Counted from the first letter of the stretch, positions 16,838 to 25,869 are shown. The stretch is 64,000 nt of DNA from JAVJSU01 sp040219275 (GCA_040219275.1 JAVJSU010000007.1:520497-584496); one strand, 5' to 3'. Made by a program: numbers and translations. Notes: a model not told the origin generated them from the sequence alone.

Positions 16838-17277
16838 ACGGACTCCTTGGCTAGCAGAACTAGCTAATTAAGGTATTTTTAACTATATCTCTTGTTAAGT
16901 ATAACCGAATACTGACCAATTAAAAGTGAAGTTTTCATGAATTTGTGCATAAAGTATAGTTTTTTACAATTTTAATTATATATATTGCCTAACTCTAATC
17001 ATGCGATTAATCCGCATTAAAATCGTGCTTATGCTTCGTTAACGCTTCATGCATGCAAATTCGGCAACAATTTGTCGTGACTGTCCGAAATTTACTAACC
17101 TCAAATCATCCCATTATGGTATAACATAGCAACAGATAACGTAATGATTTACGCGTGTTCTCCAGTCGTTTATTATTACAACCTTGAAATACGTATTACA
17201 ATTCCATGAAACTTAGGGAGTTTCTGGTAATAATAGCGGATTGATATATATTGACACGATATAGTTAAGGCGGGGTT
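16838..17277. other. 440-bp AT-rich intergenic region between divergent genes
   Basis: No open reading frame of note. The region separates glutamate dehydrogenase (minus) from the STAS-like gene (plus) and must hold both promoters. An extended -10 candidate on the plus strand, TGGTATAAC, is at 17117-17125. A TTGACA at 17251-17256 has no -10 at the right distance. Several A/T-only runs occur at 16950-16985. No hairpin with a T-run is seen. Confidence 0.5.
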
Positions 17278-17670
17278 TTGTCTATTCAAATAGGGTGGGA
17301 TAAATCGCATCAGGGGGTGTTGCGATGTGATTTTGTTGGTGTTAAACGGCCAACGGTATACGAACAGGCGCTTGAGCAGATCAAGGCGTTAGTTGCTTCC
17401 AACCCTACACCAACGCTAAAATTTATGATCGTTATCGTGGTCGTTTCTTCCGAAGATTTACCGCAGGTCAGCGTTTTGAGGTTTATGCGTTCGCTCGTTG
17501 ATCTTTATACAGAACGGATTGACTGTATGGTTGTTGTAACGCGTGATCCTTTGCTAGATGTGTTGCTCCAACTGATTCAACCTTTTTATAGTCACTTTGG
17601 GATACGCTTATCTAATGTGCCCGATGTGCAACAGGCAATTGCATATTTTGACAAAAATTCATCCCCGTAA
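17278..17670 (+). CDS. STAS-like domain protein
   Basis: 130 residues, starting at TTG with AAGG 7 nt upstream. The alternation of short strands and helices (IQIGWDKSHQGVLRCDFVG...TVYEQALEQIKALVAS...FMIVIVVVSSEDLP...RIDCMVVVTRDPLLDVLLQLIQPFYS...FGIRLSNVPDVQQAIAYF) resembles the STAS-like proteins found beside response regulators in Chloroflexota. Such domains act in phosphorylation-dependent partner switching. The usual phosphorylatable Ser is not obvious here. The neighbour 200 bp downstream is a CheY-like receiver, which fits a signalling role. The family call is tentative. Confidence 0.45.
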   Translation: MSIQIGWDKSHQGVLRCDFVGVKRPTVYEQALEQIKALVASNPTPTLKFMIVIVVVSSEDLPQVSVLRFMRSLVDLYTERIDCMVVVTRDPLLDVLLQLIQPFYSHFGIRLSNVPDVQQAIAYFDKNSSP

Positions 17671-17703
17671 TACATAACGTTAGAAATACGTTTTAAAAAA
17701 TGA

Positions 17704-17741
17704 ATATGAATCAAACGGATATATCCGATATGAATCAAACG
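17704..17741. repeat. Direct repeat flanking a palindrome upstream of a response regulator
   Basis: The 14-mer ATATGAATCAAACG occurs twice with a 24-bp period (17704-17717 and 17728-17741). The perfect palindrome CGGATATATCCG (17716-17727) lies between the copies. The array sits between the STAS-like gene and the CheY-like gene, ~130 bp before the latter. It has the look of a multi-site operator. Confidence 0.8.
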
Positions 17742-17868
17742 ATTGTGAAATAATGATATTTATTGATTTAGGCGGTAAAATCTAATTCAAGGTCTAAATA
17801 AACTTTAATGAAATATTTTTTAATGTTTAACCTAACCGAACGTGTGAGAGCGATCAGGCATTTATTGA

Positions 17869-18231
17869 ATGAAAACAATCCTCATTATTGAAGATGATTC
17901 GCTGAATCTGGAGTTATTCAAGAATTTCTTAGAGATGCTCGGCTACGATGTCGCATCTGCCGCGACTGCGACGGATGGAATCGAGCTTGCCCGTGAGCTA
18001 ACACCCGTCCTAATATTGATTGATTATCGTCTACGCGGCGATATGGATGGCATCGAGGCGGCGCGCATCATCAAGAAAGACCCCAATCTTGTACATGTTC
18101 CGCTCATCATCATTACCGCGCATGAACGCCCCGGTGATAAAGACCGCGCTTTCGCCATCGGCTGTGAAGGTTACATGGTCAAGCCCATACGCATGGGTGA
18201 GTTAAAGCAAGTCATCTTAGAATTGACTTAG
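17869..18231 (+). CDS. CheY-like response regulator receiver
   Basis: 120 residues, a single receiver domain without output domain. All hallmark residues are present: acidic pocket E8-D9-D10, phosphoacceptor D52 (ILIDYRL), T83 and K105 (MVKPI). Single-domain receivers pass phosphate from a histidine kinase to a target protein or act in a phosphorelay. No kinase is adjacent; the nearest is the TPR histidine kinase at 25981. The ATG follows a weak ribosome-binding site. The gene is preceded by the repeat array at 17704-17741. Confidence 0.93.
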   Translation: MKTILIIEDDSLNLELFKNFLEMLGYDVASAATATDGIELARELTPVLILIDYRLRGDMDGIEAARIIKKDPNLVHVPLIIITAHERPGDKDRAFAIGCEGYMVKPIRMGELKQVILELT

Positions 18232-18425
18232 CCCGCAAGATCACTCCGAGAATCATATTTTAAAGCTATGATAGTTGCCTACTCAGCGCATAAGAACACG
18301 CATTCCAATTTTATCTCAGAATGCGCCACGGAGGGAAATCGTAGCCAAGTGGTGCGATAATAATAGGGTTTGTGTCCAACAAAAAGTTATACTGTGTCGT
18401 ATGACTAATTTGAGGAGATGATGCC

Positions 18426-19901
18426 TTGCGAACCTACCGCCTATCACTTGTGCTCGCTCTACTTGTCCTCGCTTTTGCACCCTTCGCACGCGCACAGAAT
18501 GAAGCAGATGCGGAAGGTTGGCGCGTGATCGAAAATTGCCTCGGCGAACTGCAATATCCCATCATCCGGCAAGGAAATTGGGACTTTCCGGGCGTGATTA
18601 TCAGTTCCGTTTATCCCGAAGGCGTGCGTGCCATCCGTGCAGATCAAAATGTGGATTACTACCTCGCGCTTGAATCGGATAGTTCGTTTCCTACAGCCGG
18701 TATGCTCTCACCTAATGGGCGGTACTTTGCATACCCCACAGGTATCAGTGAAAGAGGAGACTTCTCAAGTCTTTTTCTGACTGCTCTTAATCTCAAAATT
18801 GTACGTACAGATGGAAACACTGATGAAGTTCATTTATCCGATGCGTCTAGCACGACTTTTGTAGGAATGGGCGGTGGAGTGAGACCTCCCGTATTCACTT
18901 TAGATCAACCACGATGGTTCGGTAATAATTTTGTGTATTATCGCCAACCTTTAGACGAAGAAGAAACACATCTTATTGATTTTGCTACAGATGAGCGTAT
19001 TATCTGGGCGAACAGTATCTATCCGTTTCAGTTGAATTTCATCTCACCCAACGCCACACGCGCATTTACGGACACGCTTTACAACCTTGTCACAGATGAA
19101 GCTCTCCCGTTTCCAAAACCGCAAAATGTGATCTGGTTTCCGGATTCGTCCGCATTCATTGCGTCAAATGACACCATCACGCTTGTGAATAGGGATGGTG
19201 AAACGCTGGATACGATTTTCCCCGCGCCTTTGCTCAGTGGCGCGATTTCACCGGGTCAGAACTTTTTCTCGTTCTGGGACAGTAATCAGAATCTCTATAT
19301 CGCGGATATGAGTGAACAGATTGTGTATGATCTGTGTTTTACCGGCATGGCAGACTTTTACTACCTATATGACATATCGGGCTATCCAAATCTTGCATGG
19401 TCACCGGATGGATTGTCATTGGCATTCAGCTACGACAATTATCTGGTGCTTCTTGATATTCAAACTTTTGAGACGCAGGTGATTGACCACTTCTCGAAAA
19501 TCGTGATGGGCTGGGGAACGCTCGAAGGCGAAGACATACAGGTTTCCAACAGAGACATCCGTTTGGGGCAGAGGTTATCCACGCTTGCAGAAGCCACACG
19601 GACGATGCCCGCTCCCACGCAAACCCCACCCCCAATAGATGTAACCGCCGAAGTGCTGGTTACATCCTGTCCGCTGGAAGTTGTCAACGGGGCGAATCTG
19701 CGTGCTGGCGCGGGCGCAGATACTGAACGTGCAGGCAGTGCGGCAATCGGTTTTGAACTGGTTGCAGTGGCGCAACAATTCAACCAAACTGAATATTTTA
19801 TCTGGTGGCAACTCGATACAGGCGAATGGATTCGGGAAGATTTTGTGCGCGAAGGCGAAGAATGTACGCTATTGCCGGAATTTGAAGCCTCCGGTCCATA
19901 A
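18426..19901 (+). CDS. Secreted beta-propeller-like protein with SH3b domain
   Basis: 491 residues, read from TTG at 18426. GAGG lies 10 nt upstream, and the two nearby ATG codons (18418, 18421) are in another frame. Residues 1-~23 are a signal peptide (ending ARAQ). Residues ~25-370 contain WD40/TolB-like propeller strands (LSPNGRYFAYP, AISPGQNFFSFWD, LAWSPDGLSLAFS). After a Pro/Thr linker (~385-405), the C-terminal ~80 residues form an SH3b-like module (GANLRAGAGADTERAGS...WWQLDTGEWIREDFV). The same secreted propeller plus SH3b plan is seen in the protein at 47313-48908. The ligand is unknown. Confidence 0.75.
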   Translation: MRTYRLSLVLALLVLAFAPFARAQNEADAEGWRVIENCLGELQYPIIRQGNWDFPGVIISSVYPEGVRAIRADQNVDYYLALESDSSFPTAGMLSPNGRYFAYPTGISERGDFSSLFLTALNLKIVRTDGNTDEVHLSDASSTTFVGMGGGVRPPVFTLDQPRWFGNNFVYYRQPLDEEETHLIDFATDERIIWANSIYPFQLNFISPNATRAFTDTLYNLVTDEALPFPKPQNVIWFPDSSAFIASNDTITLVNRDGETLDTIFPAPLLSGAISPGQNFFSFWDSNQNLYIADMSEQIVYDLCFTGMADFYYLYDISGYPNLAWSPDGLSLAFSYDNYLVLLDIQTFETQVIDHFSKIVMGWGTLEGEDIQVSNRDIRLGQRLSTLAEATRTMPAPTQTPPPIDVTAEVLVTSCPLEVVNGANLRAGAGADTERAGSAAIGFELVAVAQQFNQTEYFIWWQLDTGEWIREDFVREGEECTLLPEFEASGP

Positions 19902-19923
19902 GCGGATTTTTAACAGGATTGTC

Positions 19924-19948
19924 GTAGGGGCGACCAGCTTGGTCGCCC
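19924..19948. repeat. Dispersed GTAG-hairpin repeat, second copy
   Basis: GTAG followed by GGGCGACC-AGCTT-GGTCGCCC. It has the same architecture as 3967-3991 but with all variable stem bases changed in compensating pairs. It lies between the convergent genes at 18426 and 19983. It has no T-run, so it is a weaker terminator than the first copy. Confidence 0.65.
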
Positions 19949-19982
19949 TCATAACAGACATACGTCGCTCTACAAGAAAGAT

Positions 19983-22922
19983 TTAATCGCCGACAGGTTC
20001 AACGTTCAGATAGGGGCGCAGAAATTGCCCCGTATAGCTATTTTCCGTCATGGCGATTTCTTCCGGCGTACCGACAACAAGTACCTCGCCACCTGCATCA
20101 CCGCCTTCGGGACCGAGATCGATAATATGATCCGCCACCTTGATAATGTCGAGATTGTGCTCGATGACGACAATCGTGTTGCCGTTGTCCACCAATTGCT
20201 GAATCACATAAATCAAGCGTTTCACATCTACTGCATGTAAGCCCGTAGACGGCTCATCAAGGATATAAAGCGTTTGCCCGGTGGCGCGTTTACTCAATTC
20301 ACGGCTGAGTTTGACGCGCTGTGCCTCACCACCGCTGAGGGTCGTCGCGGATTGCCCGATACGCACATACCCCAGACCGACTGCATCCAATGTTTCCAGC
20401 TTATTGAGGATCGTCGGGATATTCGCAAAAAATTCGAGCGCCTCGCTGACGGTCATATCCAGCACATCGGCGATGCTCTTGGTTTTGTAATGCACCTGTA
20501 GCGTCTCGCGGTTGTAGCGTGTGCCTTTGCAGACCTCACACTCGATGTAAATATCCGGCAGGAATTGCATCTCAATTTTGATTAAACCCTGACCCTGACA
20601 ATTTTCACAGCGTCCACCCTTCACGTTAAAGCTGAAGCGTCCCGCCGTGTAGCCGCGAATCTTGCTCTCCGGCAATTCCGCAAACAGCGAACGGATCGCG
20701 TCAAACATCTTGGTATAGGTGCCGGGATTACTGCGCGGGGTGCGTCCAATCGGGCTTTGATCGATGTTGATGATCTTGTCGATTTGCTCCACGCCTTCGA
20801 TAGACTCATGTGAGCCGGGGCGGTCTTTATTGCCGTTAATGATCTGAGCCAGACGTTGATACAAAATATCGACGACCAGCGTACTCTTGCCACTCCCGCT
20901 GACTCCCGTGACGCACACCAATTTGCCCAGCGGGATGTCCACGTCGATATTCTTGAGGTTGTTCTCTGACGCACCTTTAATTTCTAGCTTCAGACCATTA
21001 CCTTCACGGCGTTCTTCTGGCACATCAATTTTAAAGCGCCCGCTCAGATAATTTCCGGTGGGGCTGTCATGATTTTGCATGACTTCTTCCGGCGTACCCT
21101 GCGCGACGATATAACCGCCGTGTTCACCTGCGCCCGGACCGAGATCAATCAGATGATCGGCGCTTCGCATCGTGTCTTCGTCGTGTTCAACAACCAGCAC
21201 GGTATTGCCGAGATCACGCAAACCCACCAGCGTCGTAATCAGACGGGCATTATCGCGCTGATGCAACCCGATAGACGGCTCATCCAATACATAGAGCACA
21301 CCGGTCAAACGGCTACCGATTTGTGTCGCCAGCCGGATACGCTGTGCCTCGCCACCGCTTAACGTGCCTGCGGAGCGTGACAGTGATAAGTAGCCTAAGC
21401 CGACATCGTTCAAAAAGCCGACGCGGGCGCTAATTTCTTTCAATACCTGATAACTAATCTGTTGATCGCGCTCAGACAGCACATAACCGTTTCCGTTGCC
21501 GTTTTCTGAGAACGTATCTTCGTGCTGTAGATGCTTCACCCACGAATTCAGATCAGAGACGGGCAACACAGAAAGGTCATAAATATTGGTCTCGGCAATC
21601 GTCACGGCGAGGGCTTCAGGGCGTAAGCGTCGTCCGGCACAGGTGGTACAGGCGACCTGCGTCATGTAACTTTCCAGCCGTTCGCGCATGTAATCGGAAT
21701 TCGTCTCCCGATGACGACGCGCCAGATTGTTGATGATGCCTTCGTAATTGGATTGATAAACGCGCTCTTCGTTGTAGCGGTTAATGTACTTAACCTTGAT
21801 CTTCTTACCCTTCGTGCCATACAGGATGACATCCTGCTGTTTGCGCGTCAGGTCTTTCCATGGCTTATCAAACGGGATGCCGTATTCATCACAAACGGAT
21901 TTCACCACCGTTGATGACCAGCCGTCATCTTCCATGTTCCAGCCATTGGCATCAATCGCGCCGTTCGCCAGACTTAAGTCACCATTCGGCACGATCATGT
22001 CGCGGTCAAATTCCAGCCGGAAGCCCAACCCCTGACAATCAGGGCAGGCACCACGCGGCGTATTAAAACTAAACAGACGTGGCTCAAGTTCAGGAAAACT
22101 ACCGTGTCCACGCGGGCAAGCGAGATGTTCGCTAAAGGGCGTGTCTACCGTATTTTCACTGTCGCTCACATCATTGATAATCACCACACCATCGCCCAGT
22201 TCAAGCGCCGTCTCGATGGAATCCGTCAGACGCGAAACATCACTCTTGGCTTCTTCGCTTTCGGGATCATCATATTTACGGATGACAAGACGATCCACCA
22301 CCACTTCAATATTGTGGATGACGTAGCGATCCAGCTTAATTTCTTCATCCAGCATCCGCACATCGCCATTCACACGCACACGGACGAAGCCCGCTTTTTG
22401 CATGTCATCCAGCATTTTTTCGTGCGTGCCTTTTTTATCTTTGATGATCGGCGCGAGGATTTGCACCCGCACCCCGTCAGGTCGCTCATCCGCTAATTGC
22501 TTGACGGCATCGACGATCTGCTGTGCGCTCTGTGCCACCACTTCTGTGCCACAAACAGGGCAGTGGGGTACACCGATGCGCGCATACAGCAAACGCAAAT
22601 AATCGTAAACTTCCGTCACCGTGCCTACGGTGGAGCGCGGATTACGGCTCACACCCTTTTGGTCAATCGACACCGCCGGACTCAAGCCTTCAATCTGGTC
22701 AACATCCGGCTTTTCCATCTGACCGAGAAACTGCCGTGCATAAGCACTCAGGCTCTCGACATAACGGCGCTGTCCTTCGGCGAAGATCGTATCAAACGCT
22801 AACGACGACTTGCCCGAACCGGACAAGCCACTGAGGACGACCAACTGATTGCGCGGAATTTCGACATCAATATCTTTAAGGTTGTGTTCGCGTGCGCCAC
22901 GAACGACGATTTTGTCCTGCAT
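19983..22922 (-). CDS. uvrA: Excinuclease ABC subunit A
   Basis: 979 residues, full length for UvrA, the ATPase that finds DNA lesions and loads UvrB in nucleotide excision repair. Two ABC ATPase modules are complete: Walker A at GLSGSGKSSLAFDT (~32-45) and GVSGSGKSTLVVD (~650), ABC signatures LSGGEAQRIRLA and LSGGEAQRVKLS, and Walker B VLDEPSIGLH and ILDEPSTGLH. Zinc-binding CPVCG (~120), the CPDCQG element and CENCQGQG...CEVCKG (~755-785) are present. A canonical promoter lies upstream (22979-23007). No LexA-type operator is evident. Confidence 0.97.
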   Translation of the reverse strand: MQDKIVVRGAREHNLKDIDVEIPRNQLVVLSGLSGSGKSSLAFDTIFAEGQRRYVESLSAYARQFLGQMEKPDVDQIEGLSPAVSIDQKGVSRNPRSTVGTVTEVYDYLRLLYARIGVPHCPVCGTEVVAQSAQQIVDAVKQLADERPDGVRVQILAPIIKDKKGTHEKMLDDMQKAGFVRVRVNGDVRMLDEEIKLDRYVIHNIEVVVDRLVIRKYDDPESEEAKSDVSRLTDSIETALELGDGVVIINDVSDSENTVDTPFSEHLACPRGHGSFPELEPRLFSFNTPRGACPDCQGLGFRLEFDRDMIVPNGDLSLANGAIDANGWNMEDDGWSSTVVKSVCDEYGIPFDKPWKDLTRKQQDVILYGTKGKKIKVKYINRYNEERVYQSNYEGIINNLARRHRETNSDYMRERLESYMTQVACTTCAGRRLRPEALAVTIAETNIYDLSVLPVSDLNSWVKHLQHEDTFSENGNGNGYVLSERDQQISYQVLKEISARVGFLNDVGLGYLSLSRSAGTLSGGEAQRIRLATQIGSRLTGVLYVLDEPSIGLHQRDNARLITTLVGLRDLGNTVLVVEHDEDTMRSADHLIDLGPGAGEHGGYIVAQGTPEEVMQNHDSPTGNYLSGRFKIDVPEERREGNGLKLEIKGASENNLKNIDVDIPLGKLVCVTGVSGSGKSTLVVDILYQRLAQIINGNKDRPGSHESIEGVEQIDKIINIDQSPIGRTPRSNPGTYTKMFDAIRSLFAELPESKIRGYTAGRFSFNVKGGRCENCQGQGLIKIEMQFLPDIYIECEVCKGTRYNRETLQVHYKTKSIADVLDMTVSEALEFFANIPTILNKLETLDAVGLGYVRIGQSATTLSGGEAQRVKLSRELSKRATGQTLYILDEPSTGLHAVDVKRLIYVIQQLVDNGNTIVVIEHNLDIIKVADHIIDLGPEGGDAGGEVLVVGTPEEIAMTENSYTGQFLRPYLNVEPVGD

Positions 22923-22978
22923 TCTGGTCTTCTCTTATCTCTGTGGTCAACTCTGCGAGGTGTTGCACAAGTGTTCTG

Positions 22979-23007
22979 ATTATAACGGGACTCATGCGGT
23001 TGCACAA
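22979..23007 (-). promoter_or_regulatory. Sigma-70-type promoter of uvrA
   Basis: On the minus strand, TTGTGC (23002-23007) and a perfect TATAAT (22979-22984) are separated by 17 bp. The predicted start of transcription is near 22972, giving a leader of ~50 nt to the uvrA ATG at 22922. Confidence 0.6.
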
Positions 23008-23177
23008 CGGCTAATAAGGGTAGCCTGCAAGTGTTAGAAGCACATTGTAACTGTATGAGAGAGTCTTTGGAGGATGATAGACATATCGAATGACTCTTGC
23101 CGATTAAACCCAATTGCGAATCGTCGCTTAAGCGCTGTTTTGGTTTAAATATTCGTGATTATTAGTGGGAACATTTG

Positions 23178-23186
23178 TGCTATAAT
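23178..23186 (+). promoter_or_regulatory. Extended -10 promoter of the DinB-family gene
   Basis: TGCTATAAT, an extended -10 element, 49 bp before the ATG at 23236. The -35 region is weak, as is usual for extended -10 promoters. The same nonamer type recurs elsewhere in the window. Confidence 0.55.
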
Positions 23187-23235
23187 TTCAACTGAAGCAT
23201 ACTTTTAATTTTCGATTCTTTTATTGGGGATAAAT

Positions 23236-23715
23236 ATGGCTGAAAAAACTGTAAAAGACCTATTCACAGAAGCGATGCTCGTCGCACTCGATGAAACGTT
23301 TGAAAATGTACGTGGCATTTATCTGGATCGTGGCGCATCGTTATTCGAGACATTGGCGACCATCTCGGCAGAGGAAGCCTCCCGTCCGGTATCTGCGAAT
23401 TGCGCCAGTATTGCCGCTCAGGTCGCACACATCACATTTTATCTGGAAGTCACCATGCAATTTGTACGTGGCGAACGTCCGCAGGTCGATTGGACGGAAA
23501 TCTGGCGGACTGTAGAGGCGGTAACAGCCGAAGAATGGGATAAAAGCCAGCAAGAATTACGCGAAACCTATGGACGCATCCGTGACTTAGTGACCAGCAT
23601 GGAAACCTGGACTGGCGAAAATGAAATTGTTGGTGCAATGGGTGTACTCATGCACAATGCGTATCATCTCGGTGAAATTCGTCAGGCGCTGTGTACGATT
23701 AAGGCGGAACGATAA
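23236..23715 (+). CDS. DinB/YfiT-family putative metalloprotein
   Basis: 159 residues from the ATG at 23236; GGGGA lies 5 nt upstream, whereas the in-frame TTG at 23224 has no such site. The four-helix-bundle DinB superfamily binds a metal through three His residues, visible here as H65 (AAQVAHITFYLEV), H140 and H144 (LMHNAYHLGEIRQ). Members include thiol-dependent transferases (bacillithiol or mycothiol S-transferases) and many of unknown function, so a specific reaction cannot be assigned. The neighbour is uvrA, divergently transcribed. Expression from its own extended -10 promoter is likely. Confidence 0.82.
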   Translation: MAEKTVKDLFTEAMLVALDETFENVRGIYLDRGASLFETLATISAEEASRPVSANCASIAAQVAHITFYLEVTMQFVRGERPQVDWTEIWRTVEAVTAEEWDKSQQELRETYGRIRDLVTSMETWTGENEIVGAMGVLMHNAYHLGEIRQALCTIKAER

Positions 23716-23730
23716 CTTGCGTATTAATGC

Positions 23731-23764
23731 AAAGCACCTCCGGCAACATTGGCAGAGGTGCTTT
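23731..23764. terminator. Bidirectional hairpin between convergent genes
   Basis: AAAGCACCTC (23731-23740) and GAGGTGCTTT (23755-23764) form a perfect 10-bp stem with a 14-nt loop. It lies between the DinB gene and the convergent gene ending at 23794. The T-runs are short, so termination strength is uncertain. Confidence 0.55.
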
Positions 23765-23793
23765 GAAAGTGTGGTTTTTGGCTAATGGGAGAA

Positions 23794-24702
23794 TTATGCC
23801 GCGATTTCCCGCATACTCTCTAGCACTTGATTGAATAGATTATGCAGATCAGCGAGTTCATCCGGGCTAAGGGCGGCTTGCCACGGCGCGAAAAATAATT
23901 GATCGGTGATGCGCTCCGCTTCGCCCCGTACTGCCATGCCTTTTGGTGACACCTGATAGCTCCCCAATACGCTACCCGCTTCAACCCAACCGCGCCGAAC
24001 GAGTTCATTCATTGCACAGGCGTAATTTTCTTTTGTATAGCCCCGTCCCGCAAGGTGCTTGGCGATGCCGTCTAACGTGTTCGCATCTTCGCGCCACAGC
24101 GATGTAAAGGCTTCCCAGACATAGCCATCAATATTGTAATGCTTCCATGATGCGATATGACAATCCACACGGAAACGCTTTAAGTCCGTAATATATTGGT
24201 CGATCCGTGTTGCAGAAGGACCCGTACCGCCGATATCCGTCCACCGACTGAGCACTAAGCTACATTTGTTGATTGGTTCCGGTGTATGTAAAGCGGCGGC
24301 AACCACATATTCTAGTAAATTGGCACAGCGCTTCATATCGTGGAAGTTACCCGCCTGAATTTTGCCGATTTCACGATGGGCAATTGTGTAAATGCGATTG
24401 ATTGCCTTACGCCCATCTTTAGTTAGGACAAAGGCATCCGGCTCAATTTGTTCTAAGAAACCTTTTTGTATTAAGTTATTAAGTTGTTCTTGTTTGTGTG
24501 TAGGGGAATCGTAGGGGTATAAATGATCGAAAATCTTACGTGTCATGGGTTCAGGTTCACAGCCACGTGCAATGCTGAGTGTTGTCCATCCATTGTTTAC
24601 GCCTGTTGCCTTGATTATTGCGATCATTGCCATTTGATAGCGCGGTGTAAATGTGCCGAACGTCTCTAACCCTAACTGCCAGAGTTTCCGAAAGTGATTC
24701 AT
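23794..24702 (-). CDS. SCO6745/SalK-like winged-helix protein, copy 1
   Basis: 302 residues, no signal peptide. The pattern of two tandem winged-helix-like halves (FDHLYPYDSP...LNNLIQKGFLEQIEPDAFVLTKDGRKAI; then DGIAKHLAGRGYTKENYACAMNELVRRGWVEA...YQVSPKGMAVRGEAERITDQLFFAPW) resembles the SCO6745 family of helix-turn-helix proteins, whose function is unknown. The gene directly upstream (24746-25705) is a diverged paralog in the same orientation, with 43 bp between them. Shared landmarks are the SALVLSRW/CLAYSRR segment, YNI(D/S)G(Y/H)(V/L)WEAFTS, the RGxxKxxxxxA segment and PW near the C terminus. DNA binding is possible but not shown. Confidence 0.5.
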   Translation of the reverse strand: MNHFRKLWQLGLETFGTFTPRYQMAMIAIIKATGVNNGWTTLSIARGCEPEPMTRKIFDHLYPYDSPTHKQEQLNNLIQKGFLEQIEPDAFVLTKDGRKAINRIYTIAHREIGKIQAGNFHDMKRCANLLEYVVAAALHTPEPINKCSLVLSRWTDIGGTGPSATRIDQYITDLKRFRVDCHIASWKHYNIDGYVWEAFTSLWREDANTLDGIAKHLAGRGYTKENYACAMNELVRRGWVEAGSVLGSYQVSPKGMAVRGEAERITDQLFFAPWQAALSPDELADLHNLFNQVLESMREIAA

Positions 24703-24745
24703 TCGATAGTTGCCTTTCCTAAACTAACAATAAAGCCTTGTTCTC

Positions 24746-25705
24746 TCATGACGAATATACCTGTATCACGGAATTCATTAAGTCGTGTAGCTCGCTGGTT
24801 TCCGCATTAGTTAAGCAAGACCACGGGAGGTAAAAATAATGATCGGTCATGCCTTCTACAGTGTCGCGGATAGCGTTGCCTTTTGAAGTCGGTTGATATG
24901 CTGTGGATGCTGAAGTATCGGATGTAGAGTTTAGTTCAATCCAACCGCGTGTTGCAAGATGATCTAGCGCCGCCTGCCAATCCTGCTTTGAAAAGCCCCG
25001 ATAGGCAAGTTGGTTGTAGAGGTCGTCAATGGTGTTTGCTTTTTGATCGCAAATGGAGGTGAATACTTCCCATAGATGCCCGCTAATATTATAGGGTGCA
25101 TAAGCAGACATATGAGCATCATCACGAAATGCGTTGAAATCTCCACACAATTGGAGAAGTCGATCTGCAGAACATGAATCATACCACACAGCGCGGCGAC
25201 GAGAATAAGCGAGGCACCATTTACTTGGAACCTCAGGATGCGCAAGAGACGCGTCAACAATTCGGCGCATCAACCGTTCGATTTTGTCCAATTCAATTCC
25301 CGCTAAGTTATTGTCCAGTGACATCATCATTGCGTGTCGGCGTTGCACCATATCGCCCCAAATTTCACGTCCAGCCTCAGCGAGACGATACGAATTGTCT
25401 GTGCGATCTAACCACTTTTCACTCGCCATAAGTTCCAACATGCCTGAGATCAAATCCGGCGCAGAGTACACGGCACGGATACGAAACTTTTCTACGGTCA
25501 ATGGCTCAGGATCAAATTCAATCATCTGTACCAATAACCATCCGGGACTTTCCGCATATCCCCGGCGCATCTGTAATAAGGCATGTGATGTGAGTGGGTT
25601 TGCGCGTTCTTCATCGTTCAATGCTTGATTGTAACGGGTGAACGCACCCTGAAAGATCGCCCCTTGTACTTGTTGTGAGAGATTGTAAAAGTCTTTATTG
25701 AACAC
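24746..25705 (-). CDS. SCO6745/SalK-like winged-helix protein, copy 2
   Basis: 319 residues, paralog of the protein encoded just downstream. Its N-terminal ~60 residues differ (QGAIFQGAFTRYNQALNDEERANP). The remaining body aligns: PDLISGMLELMASEKWLDRTDNSYRLAEAGREIW, KWCLAYSRRRAVW, YNISGHLWEVFTSICDQKANTIDDLYNQLAYRGFSKQDWQAALDHLATRGWIEL, TSKGNAIRDTVEGMTDHYFYLPW. It is divergent from the histidine kinase at 25981. A perfect 24-bp palindrome lies between them and could be the operator for one of these products. Function is unknown. Confidence 0.5.
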   Translation of the reverse strand: MFNKDFYNLSQQVQGAIFQGAFTRYNQALNDEERANPLTSHALLQMRRGYAESPGWLLVQMIEFDPEPLTVEKFRIRAVYSAPDLISGMLELMASEKWLDRTDNSYRLAEAGREIWGDMVQRRHAMMMSLDNNLAGIELDKIERLMRRIVDASLAHPEVPSKWCLAYSRRRAVWYDSCSADRLLQLCGDFNAFRDDAHMSAYAPYNISGHLWEVFTSICDQKANTIDDLYNQLAYRGFSKQDWQAALDHLATRGWIELNSTSDTSASTAYQPTSKGNAIRDTVEGMTDHYFYLPWSCLTNAETSELHDLMNSVIQVYSS

Positions 25706-25845
25706 GGCTAAAGCTCCCTATGTGTGGATGTGATCTGCATTATCAACGTTGCCCTAACAGGAAAGTCAATAAATACAGCGAGGGCTAAAGCCAACCTTAA
25801 CTTATATTTAAACTTTCGTTTATTTCAGTTACATGGGCATTACAG

Positions 25846-25869
25846 TCAGGTTACGACTTCGTAACCTGA
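25846..25869. promoter_or_regulatory. Perfect palindrome between divergent genes, candidate operator
   Basis: TCAGGTTACG-ACTT-CGTAACCTGA: perfect 10-bp arms around 4 nt. It sits 141 bp from the winged-helix gene start (25705) and 112 bp from the kinase start. There is no T-run, so a terminator is unlikely. A perfect TATAAT at 25943-25948 in front of the kinase lies downstream of it. Confidence 0.55.

Noticed and set aside
18299..18325. CGCATTC...GAATGCG inverted repeat after the response regulator as a terminator
   Set aside because: Only 7-bp arms with a 13-nt loop and no T-run; too weak to call.
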